Below are positions 1 to 5,113 of a stretch of DNA of 9,659 bases, piece by piece; position 1 is the stretch's first letter; every line of letters begins with the position of its first letter. The DNA lies in assembly GCA_036272915.1 (NCBI GenBank), contig DATAXV010000016.1, positions 1-9,659 of the forward strand, read 5' to 3'. Made by a program: the position numbers and the translations under genes. Source of the DNA: DATAXV01 sp036272915 (GTDB lineage Bacteria > Chloroflexota > Dormibacteria > Dormibacterales > Dormibacteraceae). The notes under the pieces were generated by a model. That model had not been told where the DNA came from and did no database searches. It was given only the letters and a program-made list of their open reading frames with translations.

Positions 1-152
1 ATCGCCGGATCGAGGCTCCAGCCCGCCGGAGGGCTGGGCGGGCGGTGACCGGAGGAGGAGACGGCGGACTCGTACCGGGTGAGAGCTCGCCCGATCGCCG
101 CGCGAGGTCATCCGGGCGACCGCTGAATGGTGGTGATCGCAACTTTCGGCTG
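1..152. other. Left-edge region, no gene recognised
   Basis: I find no supportable gene here. One plus-strand frame stays open from position 3 to about 216, but it has no recognisable protein motif and runs through the inverted repeat and promoter that follow, so I do not call it coding. Two local hairpins are visible. CCAGCCC (18-24) pairs with GGGCTGG (31-37) around a 6-base loop. CGGGTGA (76-82) pairs with TCGCCCG (87-93), with one G-T pair and a 4-base loop. Neither is followed by a T run. They could belong to the 3' end of a transcript entering from the left, or be chance pairing in GC-rich DNA. Confidence 0.3.
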
Positions 153-192
153 CCAGCAAGTCGACCACTGTCGAGATCCCAGTGGCTGCTGG
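153..192. repeat. Two-part inverted repeat abutting a -35 box
   Basis: CCAGCA (153-158) is complementary to TGCTGG (187-192), and inside it CCACTG (165-170) is complementary to CAGTGG (180-185), with a 9-base centre. The outer arm ends at the base just before the TTGACA box at 193. Its position suggests a regulator-binding dyad for the downstream promoter. It could also be the terminator hairpin of an upstream transcript, although no T run follows. The pairing is seen directly; the role is inferred. Confidence 0.45.
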
Positions 193-221
193 TTGACACG
201 ATAGATTGTCGGGCATAGACT
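193..221 (+). promoter_or_regulatory. Strong sigma-70-type promoter (P1)
   Basis: A perfect TTGACA (193-198) is separated by exactly 17 bp from TAGACT (216-221), which matches four of six bases of TATAAT. This is the best housekeeping-type promoter I can see in the window. Transcription would begin near position 228. The first recognisable coding start downstream is at 520, so the transcript would have a leader of nearly 300 nt or would be a separate small RNA ending at the 369-398 hairpin. Confidence 0.6.
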
Positions 222-227
222 GCGGTG

Positions 228-398
228 ACCATCGCAAGGGCGAACATTTCGAAACTTGCGAGGGGAGGGAGGTTAGACAGGGAGAGAGGATCCTCGAAGC
301 TCGAGGGTTTGCGGTGAGGCCTCGGCGCTCGTCGCAGTCGCGTCGGCAATGTCCCTGTCCCCACTTGCGTGAGTCATGCCGACTCCGGCATGACTCAC
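228..398 (+). ncRNA. Candidate structured RNA or regulatory leader
   Basis: This stretch starts at the predicted start of P1 and ends with a perfect hairpin. Helices visible by eye: TCGCAAG (232-238) with CTTGCGA (255-261), enclosing a smaller CGAA/TTCG stem; GACAGGGA (276-283) with TCCCTGTC (352-359); CCTCGA (292-297) with TCGAGG (301-306) around a 3-base loop. The segment CGCAAG (233-238) can instead pair with CTTGCG at 364-369, which would close the whole element, so two mutually exclusive folds are possible. I do not recognise any known riboswitch, 6S, tmRNA, SRP or RNase P core in it. It may be a small RNA of about 170 nt or the leader of the solute-binding protein gene. No folding energy was computed. 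Confidence 0.35.
369..398 (+). terminator. Perfect 13-bp hairpin, possible terminator or attenuator
   Basis: GTGAGTCATGCCG (369-381) is the exact reverse complement of CGGCATGACTCAC (386-398), with a 4-base loop, ACTC. The bases after it (CATTCACC) are not a T run, so it is not a textbook intrinsic terminator. T-poor terminators are reported in GC-rich bacteria, and the same symmetry could also serve as a DNA operator. It lies between promoter P1 and the solute-binding protein gene, so it could end a small RNA or attenuate the gene. Confidence 0.45.
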
Positions 399-411
399 CA
401 TTCACCTTCGG

Positions 412-458
412 CCGGCCCAACTCGGCGAGGTGACCTCGGGCCGGTGCCGGATTACCAT
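412..458 (+). promoter_or_regulatory. Possible second promoter (P2) with palindrome
   Basis: GTGACC (430-435) and TACCAT (453-458) are 17 bp apart, and each matches four of six consensus bases, giving a weak candidate promoter with a start near 465. The -35 element lies inside a 13-bp palindrome, CGAGGT-G-ACCTCG (426-438). As RNA from P1, CCGGCCC (412-418) could pair with GGGCCGG (438-444) over an inner GAGG/CCTC stem. Matches of this strength occur by chance, so the call is tentative. Confidence 0.3.
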
Positions 459-519
459 CCGAGCGGACGCCGATGGCGAGCGGGCCCGAGGGCCTGCTCC
501 AATCACTGACGAGGTCCGC

Positions 520-2196
520 ATGCTCGTGAGCCGGCACGTCGCCCGGGCTGGGGTGGCCCGACGTTGGGGGGTCGGGATCGGCATCCTGCTGTGCCTGCTC
601 GTGCTCGGTGGGTGTGGCGCGTCGCCGCAGCCGGGGCCGGCATCGCTGACCGTGGCCACCGTCCCCGGCGCCGCCGCCCGGCGCGTCCAGGACTTCAACC
701 CCTTCTCCGGGTCTGCCGATCCCGGGACCAGGGGAATGATCTACGAGCCCCTGATGATCTTCAGCCCGCTGCGCCCCGGGGTGGGGACGCCCTGGCTCGC
801 CACCTCCTACGCCTGGACCGACGGCGGTGACACTCTGACCTTCCAGCTTCGATCCGGCGTGCGCTGGTCGGACGGCAGGCCGCTGACCAGCGCCGACGTC
901 GCCGCCTCCTTCCAGATCCTCCTCCAGCATCCGGAGCTGCGCCCTCGCGGCCTCGGGCTGACCGGCGTCACCGCCCTCTCCCCAGAGAGCGTGGCCCTCC
1001 AGTTCGCGTCGCCCGGCTATGCCGAGCTGCCGCTCGCCGCCGAGACCTACATCGTCCCGCGCCGCATCTTCGCCTCGGTCGATCCCCTCTCCTTCGCCAA
1101 CCCGGACCCGGTCGGCACCGGCCCCTACCGCCTCGCCCGCTTCTCCGCGAGCCTGTACGTCCTCGCCCGCAACCCGCGCTACTGGCAGGCGTCGCGGGTC
1201 ATGGTGCCGGAGCTCCGCTATCCGGCCTACACCGGCCGGTCCTTCTACAGGGCGCTGAGGTCGGGCCAGATCGGGTGGGCGGCGGCCTACCTGCCCAGCA
1301 TCGAGAAGGACTACACGCGAGCCGACCCCGCCCACGACCACCACTGGTTCCCGGCCGACGGGCTCCTGGCGCTCTCCCTCAACCTCACCGTCGCCCCCTT
1401 CGACCAGTTCCAGATCAGGCAGGCGATAGGCCTGGCCATCGACCGCCAGAGGCTCTCTGCCACCGCCGAGGGAGGCTACGAGGCGCCGGCGTCGCCGACC
1501 GGGCTGCTCCTGCCCGCCGACCATGCCTACCTCTCCGACGCGTATCGGCACCTCCCCGGCGACGCCGACGCGGCCGAGGCGGTCCAGCTCCTCGCCCAGG
1601 CCGGCTTCCACGCCGCGCCGGAGGGCGTGGCCGTCAACGCGGACGGTCTGCAGCTCGCGTTCACCCTCCTCGTCCCGCAGGGGTACCCGGACTGGCTGGC
1701 GATCGGCCGGCAGCTTCGCCGGCAGCTGGCGCAGCTCGGCGTCCAGGTCACGATCCGCCAGGTGGCGGAGTCATCGTGGCTGGCCTCTCTCCAGCAGGGT
1801 TCCTACCAGATGACCTTCCAGGACGTGGCCGCCGGACCGACGCCCTGGTACGAGTACGAGACCCTTCTCAGCAGCTCGCGGAGCGCCGAGATCGGCCAGC
1901 TCGCCAGCTCCGACTACGAGCGCTGGATGGATCCCGCCACGGACCAGCTGCTGGCCGAGGACGCGGACACCGATGATCCGGCCCTGCAGGTGCAGGCGAT
2001 CCAGGGGCTGGAGCAGATCATGGTCGACGACGTCCCCGTCATCCCACTGCTCGACGACGCCGACTGGTCCGAGTACCGGACCAGCGACTGGGTCGGCTGG
2101 CCGACGGCGTCCGATCCCTACGCGCTGCCCGCTCCCTACTCCGCCCCCGACACGCTGCTCGTCATCACCCACCTCCGGCCCGCCCGCCGGACCTGA
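520..2196 (+). CDS. Lipoprotein ABC-transporter solute-binding protein, SBP_bac_5 family
   Basis: Extracytoplasmic binding lipoprotein that would deliver a peptide or oligosaccharide to an ABC importer. I start it at ATG 520 (558 aa). GAGG lies 5 bases upstream, and the protein then opens with basic residues, a hydrophobic stretch (about 17-30) and a lipobox LGGC with the lipidated cysteine at 32. An in-frame GTG at 430 would add 30 uncharacteristic residues ahead of the signal peptide and lies inside a possible hairpin. Family marks include DFNPF (58-62), WSDGRPLTSADV (116-127), DPVGTGPYRL (196-205) and a conserved tail, WVGWPTASDPYALP, near 524-537. From memory, that tail resembles the branch containing Thermotoga cello-oligosaccharide-binding proteins, so sugar is as plausible a ligand as peptide. 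No permease or ATPase genes adjoin it, making it an orphan binding protein here. Family is certain; ligand is not. Confidence 0.93.
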   Translation: MLVSRHVARAGVARRWGVGIGILLCLLVLGGCGASPQPGPASLTVATVPGAAARRVQDFNPFSGSADPGTRGMIYEPLMIFSPLRPGVGTPWLATSYAWTDGGDTLTFQLRSGVRWSDGRPLTSADVAASFQILLQHPELRPRGLGLTGVTALSPESVALQFASPGYAELPLAAETYIVPRRIFASVDPLSFANPDPVGTGPYRLARFSASLYVLARNPRYWQASRVMVPELRYPAYTGRSFYRALRSGQIGWAAAYLPSIEKDYTRADPAHDHHWFPADGLLALSLNLTVAPFDQFQIRQAIGLAIDRQRLSATAEGGYEAPASPTGLLLPADHAYLSDAYRHLPGDADAAEAVQLLAQAGFHAAPEGVAVNADGLQLAFTLLVPQGYPDWLAIGRQLRRQLAQLGVQVTIRQVAESSWLASLQQGSYQMTFQDVAAGPTPWYEYETLLSSSRSAEIGQLASSDYERWMDPATDQLLAEDADTDDPALQVQAIQGLEQIMVDDVPVIPLLDDADWSEYRTSDWVGWPTASDPYALPAPYSAPDTLLVITHLRPARRT

Positions 2197-2209
2197 TCCC
2201 GGCGGGCGG
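2180..2209 (+). terminator. Hairpin straddling the stop codon of the binding-protein gene
   Basis: CCGCCCGCCGG (2180-2190) is the exact reverse complement of CCGGCGGGCGG (2199-2209). The TGA stop (2194-2196) sits in the 8-base loop. The 11-bp all-G/C stem should be very stable in RNA. No T run follows. It probably ends or reduces transcription between this gene and the isomerase gene, or protects the 3' end of the mRNA. Confidence 0.45.
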
Positions 2210-2227
2210 CGGCCAGGGCCCGGCGGA

Positions 2228-2270
2228 TACGATCGGTGCCTGGCGGGAGCCGCGGCAGCCCGCCCCAGGC
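2228..2270 (+). promoter_or_regulatory. Possible -10 element and leader hairpin ahead of the isomerase gene
   Basis: TACGAT (2228-2233) could be a -10 box; no good -35 lies 16-18 bp upstream. A transcript from there would begin near 2240 and contain most of a bulged hairpin in which GCCTGG (2238-2243) pairs with CCAGGC (2265-2270) and CGGG (2244-2247) pairs with CCCG (2259-2262). This is the only promoter-like signal in the 107-bp gap, and it is weak. Confidence 0.22.
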
Positions 2271-2303
2271 AGGCCGCGCCGCCCTCAAGGAGAACCCACG
2301 CCG

Positions 2304-2894
2304 ATGAGCGACGATCGACCGCCGGTCAGGACCGGCTGGGACGCCCAGCTCGACGAGTACCTCCGCCTCGGCGCGTGGCTGCGGGACGCCGGCGACCTCG
2401 TCGCCGCCGCCGCCGATCTGCTCCTGCGCTCCCTCGGCGACGGCGGACGGATCCTCGCCTGCGGCAACGGCGGCAGCTCGCTCGAGGCGCAGCACTTCAC
2501 CGCCGAGCTGGTCGGGCGCTTCCGGCTCGAACGGCGCCCGCTGGCCGGAATCGCCCTCTCCGCGGACGGCGGGGCGGTCACCGGCATCGCCAACGACTAC
2601 GGCTACGACCAGGCCTTCGCGCGACAGATCCACGCGCTCGGCCGGCCCGGCGACGCCCTCCTCGCCCTGAGCACGAGCGGCCGCTCGCCGAGCGCCGTCG
2701 CCGCCGCCGAGGCGGCGCGTGAGCTGGGCCTCAGGACGGTCGCGCTGACCGGTGAGGGGGGCGGCCCGCTGGCGCCGCTGGCCGACGTCGCCATTCGCGT
2801 CCCCTCCACCAGCACCGCCCGGATCCAGGAGGTCCACCTCCTCGTGATCCACCTCATCTGCGAGCGGATCGACGCCGCCTACGTCGATGCCTGA
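2304..2894 (+). CDS. gmhA: SIS-domain phosphoheptose isomerase (GmhA-like)
   Basis: Cytoplasmic isomerase of the GmhA branch of the SIS superfamily. The family converts sedoheptulose 7-phosphate to D-glycero-D-manno-heptose 7-phosphate, the first step towards ADP- or GDP-heptose for surface glycans. The 196-aa length is typical. After an N-terminal helix, the phosphate-binding segment CGNGGSSLEAQHF (53-65) and STSGRSP (123-129) are clear. His64, Glu68, Gln175 and His183 fall where GmhA enzymes bind their active-site metal, and IANDYGYD (95-102) is also a GmhA signature, so I prefer GmhA over the DiaA or MurQ branches. The start has AAGGAGA (2287-2293) 10 bases upstream. The gene overlaps the kinase behind it by 8 bp, implying translational coupling. 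No other heptose-pathway gene is in view, so the product's final use is unknown. Confidence 0.85.
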   Translation: MSDDRPPVRTGWDAQLDEYLRLGAWLRDAGDLVAAAADLLLRSLGDGGRILACGNGGSSLEAQHFTAELVGRFRLERRPLAGIALSADGGAVTGIANDYGYDQAFARQIHALGRPGDALLALSTSGRSPSAVAAAEAARELGLRTVALTGEGGGPLAPLADVAIRVPSTSTARIQEVHLLVIHLICERIDAAYVDA

Positions 2895-3810
2895 GTGGAT
2901 CCTCGGCTTCGACGTCGGCGGGACCAAGACGGCGGTGGTCGCGGCGACGCCGGCGGGGGAGATCCTCGAGGAGCGGGCGGCGGCGTCGGACGTGGCCGGC
3001 GGTTTCGAGTCGATGGGCCGGTCGATGCTGGCGATGGCCGCCGAAATGACCGCCGCCCGGGGGCGTCCGAGGGTGGCGGGCGTGAGCATCGGCGGTCCGC
3101 TCGACCGCGAGCGCGGGATCGTCAACTCGCCGCCCAACCTGCCCGGCTGGGACCGGGTCCCGCTGCGCGACTTCCTCTCCGAGCACCTCGGCGTTCCCAC
3201 CCACGTCGAGCACGACGCCAAGGCGGGGGCGCTCGCCGAGTGGCTGTTCGGCGCCGGGCGCGGCTGCCGGAACCTCGTCTTTCTCACCTTCGGCACCGGC
3301 CTCGGAGCGGGGCTGATCCTGGATGGCAGGCTCTACGCGGGGACGATGGGAAGTGCCGGCGAGGTCGGCCACTGGCGGCTCGCCGAGCAGGGTCCCGAGG
3401 CCTACGGCAAGGTCGGGTCCTGGGAGGCGCTCTCCAGCGGGGCCGGGCTGCCCCGGCTCGCGCGCAGCCTGTTTCCCGACCGCGAGTGGCCAGCCGCGAT
3501 GAGCGCGGAGACCGTGGTCGGCATGGCGCGTGCCGGCGACGCTCCGGCGGTGGCGGCGGTCCGGGCCTCGTCAGTCTGGCTGGGCAGGGGCATCTCGCTG
3601 CTCGTCGACCTGCTCAACCCCGAGGTCGTGGTGCTGGGCAGCCTCGCGGTTCGCGCCGGCGACCTGTTCCTGCCCGAGGCGCGGCGGGTGGTGGAGCGGG
3701 AGTGCCTCGCCGAGACCCGCGACTGCCGCATCGTCGCCGCCGGCCTCGGCGAGCGGATCGGCAGCCTCGCCGCCATCTGCGCCGCGCTCTACCACGAGGG
3801 CCTGGCCTGA
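2887..3810 (+). CDS. ROK-family sugar kinase (glucokinase-like)
   Basis: Cytoplasmic ATP-dependent sugar kinase or related protein of the ROK family (307 aa). Visible marks are the phosphate-binding motif DVGGTK (9-14), the substrate-side segment NSPPNLPGW (80-88), the catalytic Asp110 in EHDAKAGALAE (108-118), the glycine-rich GTGLGAG (136-142) and EVGH (159-162). No N-terminal helix-turn-helix precedes the kinase fold, so it is an enzyme rather than a NagC/XylR-type repressor. The usual ROK zinc knuckle CxCGxxGCxE is absent: the aligned stretch reads EAYGKVGSWE (171-180), with the cysteines replaced but the glycines and final Glu kept. The ATG overlaps the isomerase gene's end. Substrate is not predictable from sequence; glucose, N-acetylhexosamine or a sugar tied to the SIS isomerase are options. 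Family is certain. Confidence 0.9.
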   Translation: MPEWILGFDVGGTKTAVVAATPAGEILEERAAASDVAGGFESMGRSMLAMAAEMTAARGRPRVAGVSIGGPLDRERGIVNSPPNLPGWDRVPLRDFLSEHLGVPTHVEHDAKAGALAEWLFGAGRGCRNLVFLTFGTGLGAGLILDGRLYAGTMGSAGEVGHWRLAEQGPEAYGKVGSWEALSSGAGLPRLARSLFPDREWPAAMSAETVVGMARAGDAPAVAAVRASSVWLGRGISLLVDLLNPEVVVLGSLAVRAGDLFLPEARRVVERECLAETRDCRIVAAGLGERIGSLAAICAALYHEGLA

Positions 3811-3845
3811 CCGCGATAGACGCCCACCGGCGCGCCGACCATGGC

Positions 3846-3874
3846 TTGCGGCTAGATTGCTAGTATGCTAGCAT
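3846..3874 (+). promoter_or_regulatory. Promoter with three tandem GCTAG repeats; likely leaderless start
   Basis: TTGCGG (3846-3851) and TAGCAT (3869-3874) are 17 bp apart, and the predicted transcription start lands at about 3881, the GTG of the ribbon-helix-helix gene. Three adjacent 8-bp units, GCTAGATT (3851), GCTAGTAT (3859) and GCTAGCAT (3867), fill the spacer and cover the -10. The last unit also completes a 10-bp palindrome, ATGCTAGCAT (3865-3874). Ribbon-helix-helix repressors commonly bind short, regularly spaced repeats, so this is probably the protein's own operator. The layout is seen directly; the regulation is inferred. Confidence 0.5.
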
Positions 3875-3880
3875 CGAGGC

Positions 3881-4051
3881 GTGGCCGATGAGGACGTCAA
3901 GCAGTTCAACGTCTACCTGCCGATAGGGCTGATCAAGCAGGTCAAGTACCGGTCCATCGAGTCGGGCATGTCGCTCTCGGCGCTGGTCGCGGAGGCGCTG
4001 CGGACCTACCTCGACGATGCCAACCGACAGCGAGCGCACAAGGAGGTCTGA
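3881..4051 (+). CDS. Small ribbon-helix-helix DNA-binding protein
   Basis: A 56-aa protein with the layout of MetJ/Arc/CopG-type repressors. A short beta strand (about KQFNVYLP, 7-14) is followed by helix A (about 15-28), a turn at SGMS, and helix B (about SLSALVAEALRTYLDD, 31-46), then a short basic tail. Such proteins dimerise through the strand, which enters the DNA major groove. The GTG start at 3881 has GAGG only one base upstream, too close for normal ribosome binding. A -10 element ends 6 bases before it, which points to a leaderless mRNA. An internal ATG at 3888 is out of frame and no better start exists. The stop is one base from the ATG of the VOC gene, so the two form an operon. 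It probably represses its own promoter through the GCTAG repeats. Confidence 0.8.
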   Translation: MADEDVKQFNVYLPIGLIKQVKYRSIESGMSLSALVAEALRTYLDDANRQRAHKEV

Positions 4052-4052
4052 G

Positions 4053-4397
4053 ATGAGCACCGAAGGGATCGAGGCCGTGTTCCTGGAGACCCACAACTGG
4101 GGACGGGCGGCGAAGTTCTTCCTGGCCCTGGGGTTCGAGCTGGAGTTCGACACCGGGCACAACTCCGGGCAGCTCCGCAACCGCACCGGGCCGTCGGTGT
4201 TCATCGCCGAGGTGCCCGAGGACCAGGAGCCCCGCATGCGGCTCGTGCTGAAGGTGGCCGACGCCGACGCGTTCCGTCCCGAGGACGGCGTGGAGGTGGT
4301 GACGCCCTTCGAGGAGACCCATTACGGGACCCGGGAGATGACCGTCCGCGACCCCGACGGCCGCGTGTGGCATCTCCAGGCCCCGGTCGGGGTCTGA
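4053..4397 (+). CDS. VOC (glyoxalase/bleomycin-resistance fold) protein
   Basis: A 114-aa single-module VOC-superfamily protein, cytoplasmic. I use ATG 4053 because AAGGAGG (4040-4046) lies 6 bases before it; an earlier in-frame ATG at 4017 would add 12 residues overlapping the upstream gene. The N-terminal half shows ETHNWGRAAKFFLALGFE (12-29), where the first strand leads into the family's helix. The C-terminal half shows THYGTREMTVRDPDGRVW (89-106), the common closing pattern of these proteins. The last metal-ligand position, usually Glu, appears to be Gln109 (WHLQAP), so metal-dependent catalysis is doubtful; a ligand-binding or sequestering role is possible. It is translated immediately after the ribbon-helix-helix gene and should share its control. 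The substrate is unknown. Confidence 0.85.
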   Translation: MSTEGIEAVFLETHNWGRAAKFFLALGFELEFDTGHNSGQLRNRTGPSVFIAEVPEDQEPRMRLVLKVADADAFRPEDGVEVVTPFEETHYGTREMTVRDPDGRVWHLQAPVGV

Positions 4398-4413
4398 ATC
4401 ACCAGGGGACTTG

Positions 4414-4446
4414 CCGCCCCGGGCCGGTGTGCGCTCCGGCGGGCGG
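4414..4446. terminator. GC-rich hairpin between convergent genes
   Basis: CCGCCC (4414-4419) pairs with GGGCGG (4441-4446), and inside it CCGG (4424-4427) pairs with CCGG (4436-4439), across an uneven internal loop. It lies in the 51-bp gap between the ends of the VOC and tetR genes and could stop transcription from both sides. There is no T run on either strand. Confidence 0.35.
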
Positions 4447-4448
4447 CC

Positions 4449-5078
4449 TCAGGCGGGGCCGCCGAGCCGGTCGCGACCCTCGATCAGGGCCAGCGCGGAG
4501 TGCGCCGCCCGCCTGGCGGCGGCCTCGACCACATCACCGTCGGGCGCGTCGGCGGCCATGAGCAGGAGCGCGTGGCCGTGGGCGGAGGCGACCACCGCCA
4601 GTGCCAGCTCCTGCGCCGCGGCCTCCGCGCCGCACAGCTCGCGTGCCGGTCCGAGCATGCCTTCGACGGCCGGCCTCGCCGCCTCCTGCAACTCGGGGTG
4701 CGTCGACTTCTCCAGGGCGGCGCCGACCAGCGCCTCGAACAGCGGGCGGTCGCGGGCGGCGCAGCGGACGTAGGCCCGGGCGGCGGCCTGGAGGCGCTCG
4801 GCGGCGGAGGGAAGCCCCGCGGCCTCCTCGGCGGTGGCCTCGGCCAGCCGCTCGGCGGCGCGCATCGCCAACGCCACGAGGACATGCTCCCTGTCGCTGA
4901 AGTGCCGGTAGGGGGCCGCCGGGCTGACCCCCAGACGCCGGCTGGCCTCGGCCAGCGTGAAGCCCTGGACGCCGCGCTCGCGGATGAGGTCGACAGCGGT
5001 GTCGAGCAGCGCCGCCTTCAGATCTCCATGGTGGTAGGGCCGGGGCGAGGGCGTCCCGCTCCGGGCGCTATGGACCAT
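4449..5078 (-). CDS. TetR/AcrR-family transcriptional regulator
   Basis: A 209-aa ligand-responsive repressor type. The DNA-binding domain covers about residues 17-65. After HHGDLKAALLDTAVDLIRERG, the helix-turn-helix runs through GFTLAEASRRLGVSPAAPYRHF (39-60), with the family's Y-x-H-F ending in the recognition helix. The remaining, mostly helical part (about 70-200) resembles the C-terminal domain found with YHHGDL-type TetR proteins; its ligand is unknown. The gene starts 35 bp behind the sppA stop on the same strand, so it may be read through from sppA, but a -10-like element also lies just before its ATG. No ribosome-binding site is evident. Its target could be its own promoter, sppA or a distant operon; the sequence does not decide. 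Confidence 0.88.
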   Translation of the reverse strand: MVHSARSGTPSPRPYHHGDLKAALLDTAVDLIRERGVQGFTLAEASRRLGVSPAAPYRHFSDREHVLVALAMRAAERLAEATAEEAAGLPSAAERLQAAARAYVRCAARDRPLFEALVGAALEKSTHPELQEAARPAVEGMLGPARELCGAEAAAQELALAVVASAHGHALLLMAADAPDGDVVEAAARRAAHSALALIEGRDRLGGPA

Positions 5079-5086
5079 GTCGGCCC

Positions 5087-5092
5087 AGCATA
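5087..5092 (-). promoter_or_regulatory. Possible -10 element for a leaderless tetR transcript
   Basis: On the minus strand TATGCT (5092 down to 5087) ends 8 bases before the tetR ATG at 5078, so transcription would begin at or next to the start codon. This agrees with the lack of a Shine-Dalgarno sequence there. A TGAC-containing -35 candidate lies about 19 bp further upstream, which is a poor spacing, so support is modest. Confidence 0.28.
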
Positions 5093-5113
5093 AGGCGGCC
5101 GGTCGAGACTGGG

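Noticed and set aside
206..433. 75-codon open frame starting with TTG on the plus strand
   Set aside because: It begins upstream of the -10 of P1, so it could not be fully transcribed from it, has no ribosome-binding site or recognisable motif, and runs through the 13-bp hairpin.
430..519. GTG-started 30-residue N-terminal extension of the binding lipoprotein
   Set aside because: It would place 30 non-hydrophobic residues ahead of a clear lipoprotein signal peptide, its GAGG overlaps the start codon, and ATG 520 has a well-spaced GAGG.
2136..3296. 386-codon open frame antisense to the isomerase and kinase genes
   Set aside because: It crosses two well-supported overlapping genes and the intergenic hairpin, with no recognisable domain.
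3881..4397. Type II toxin-antitoxin module
   Set aside because: The small RHH protein fits an antitoxin, but the second protein is a VOC-fold protein and not a known RelE, VapC or MazF-type toxin, so I leave it as a regulator/VOC pair.
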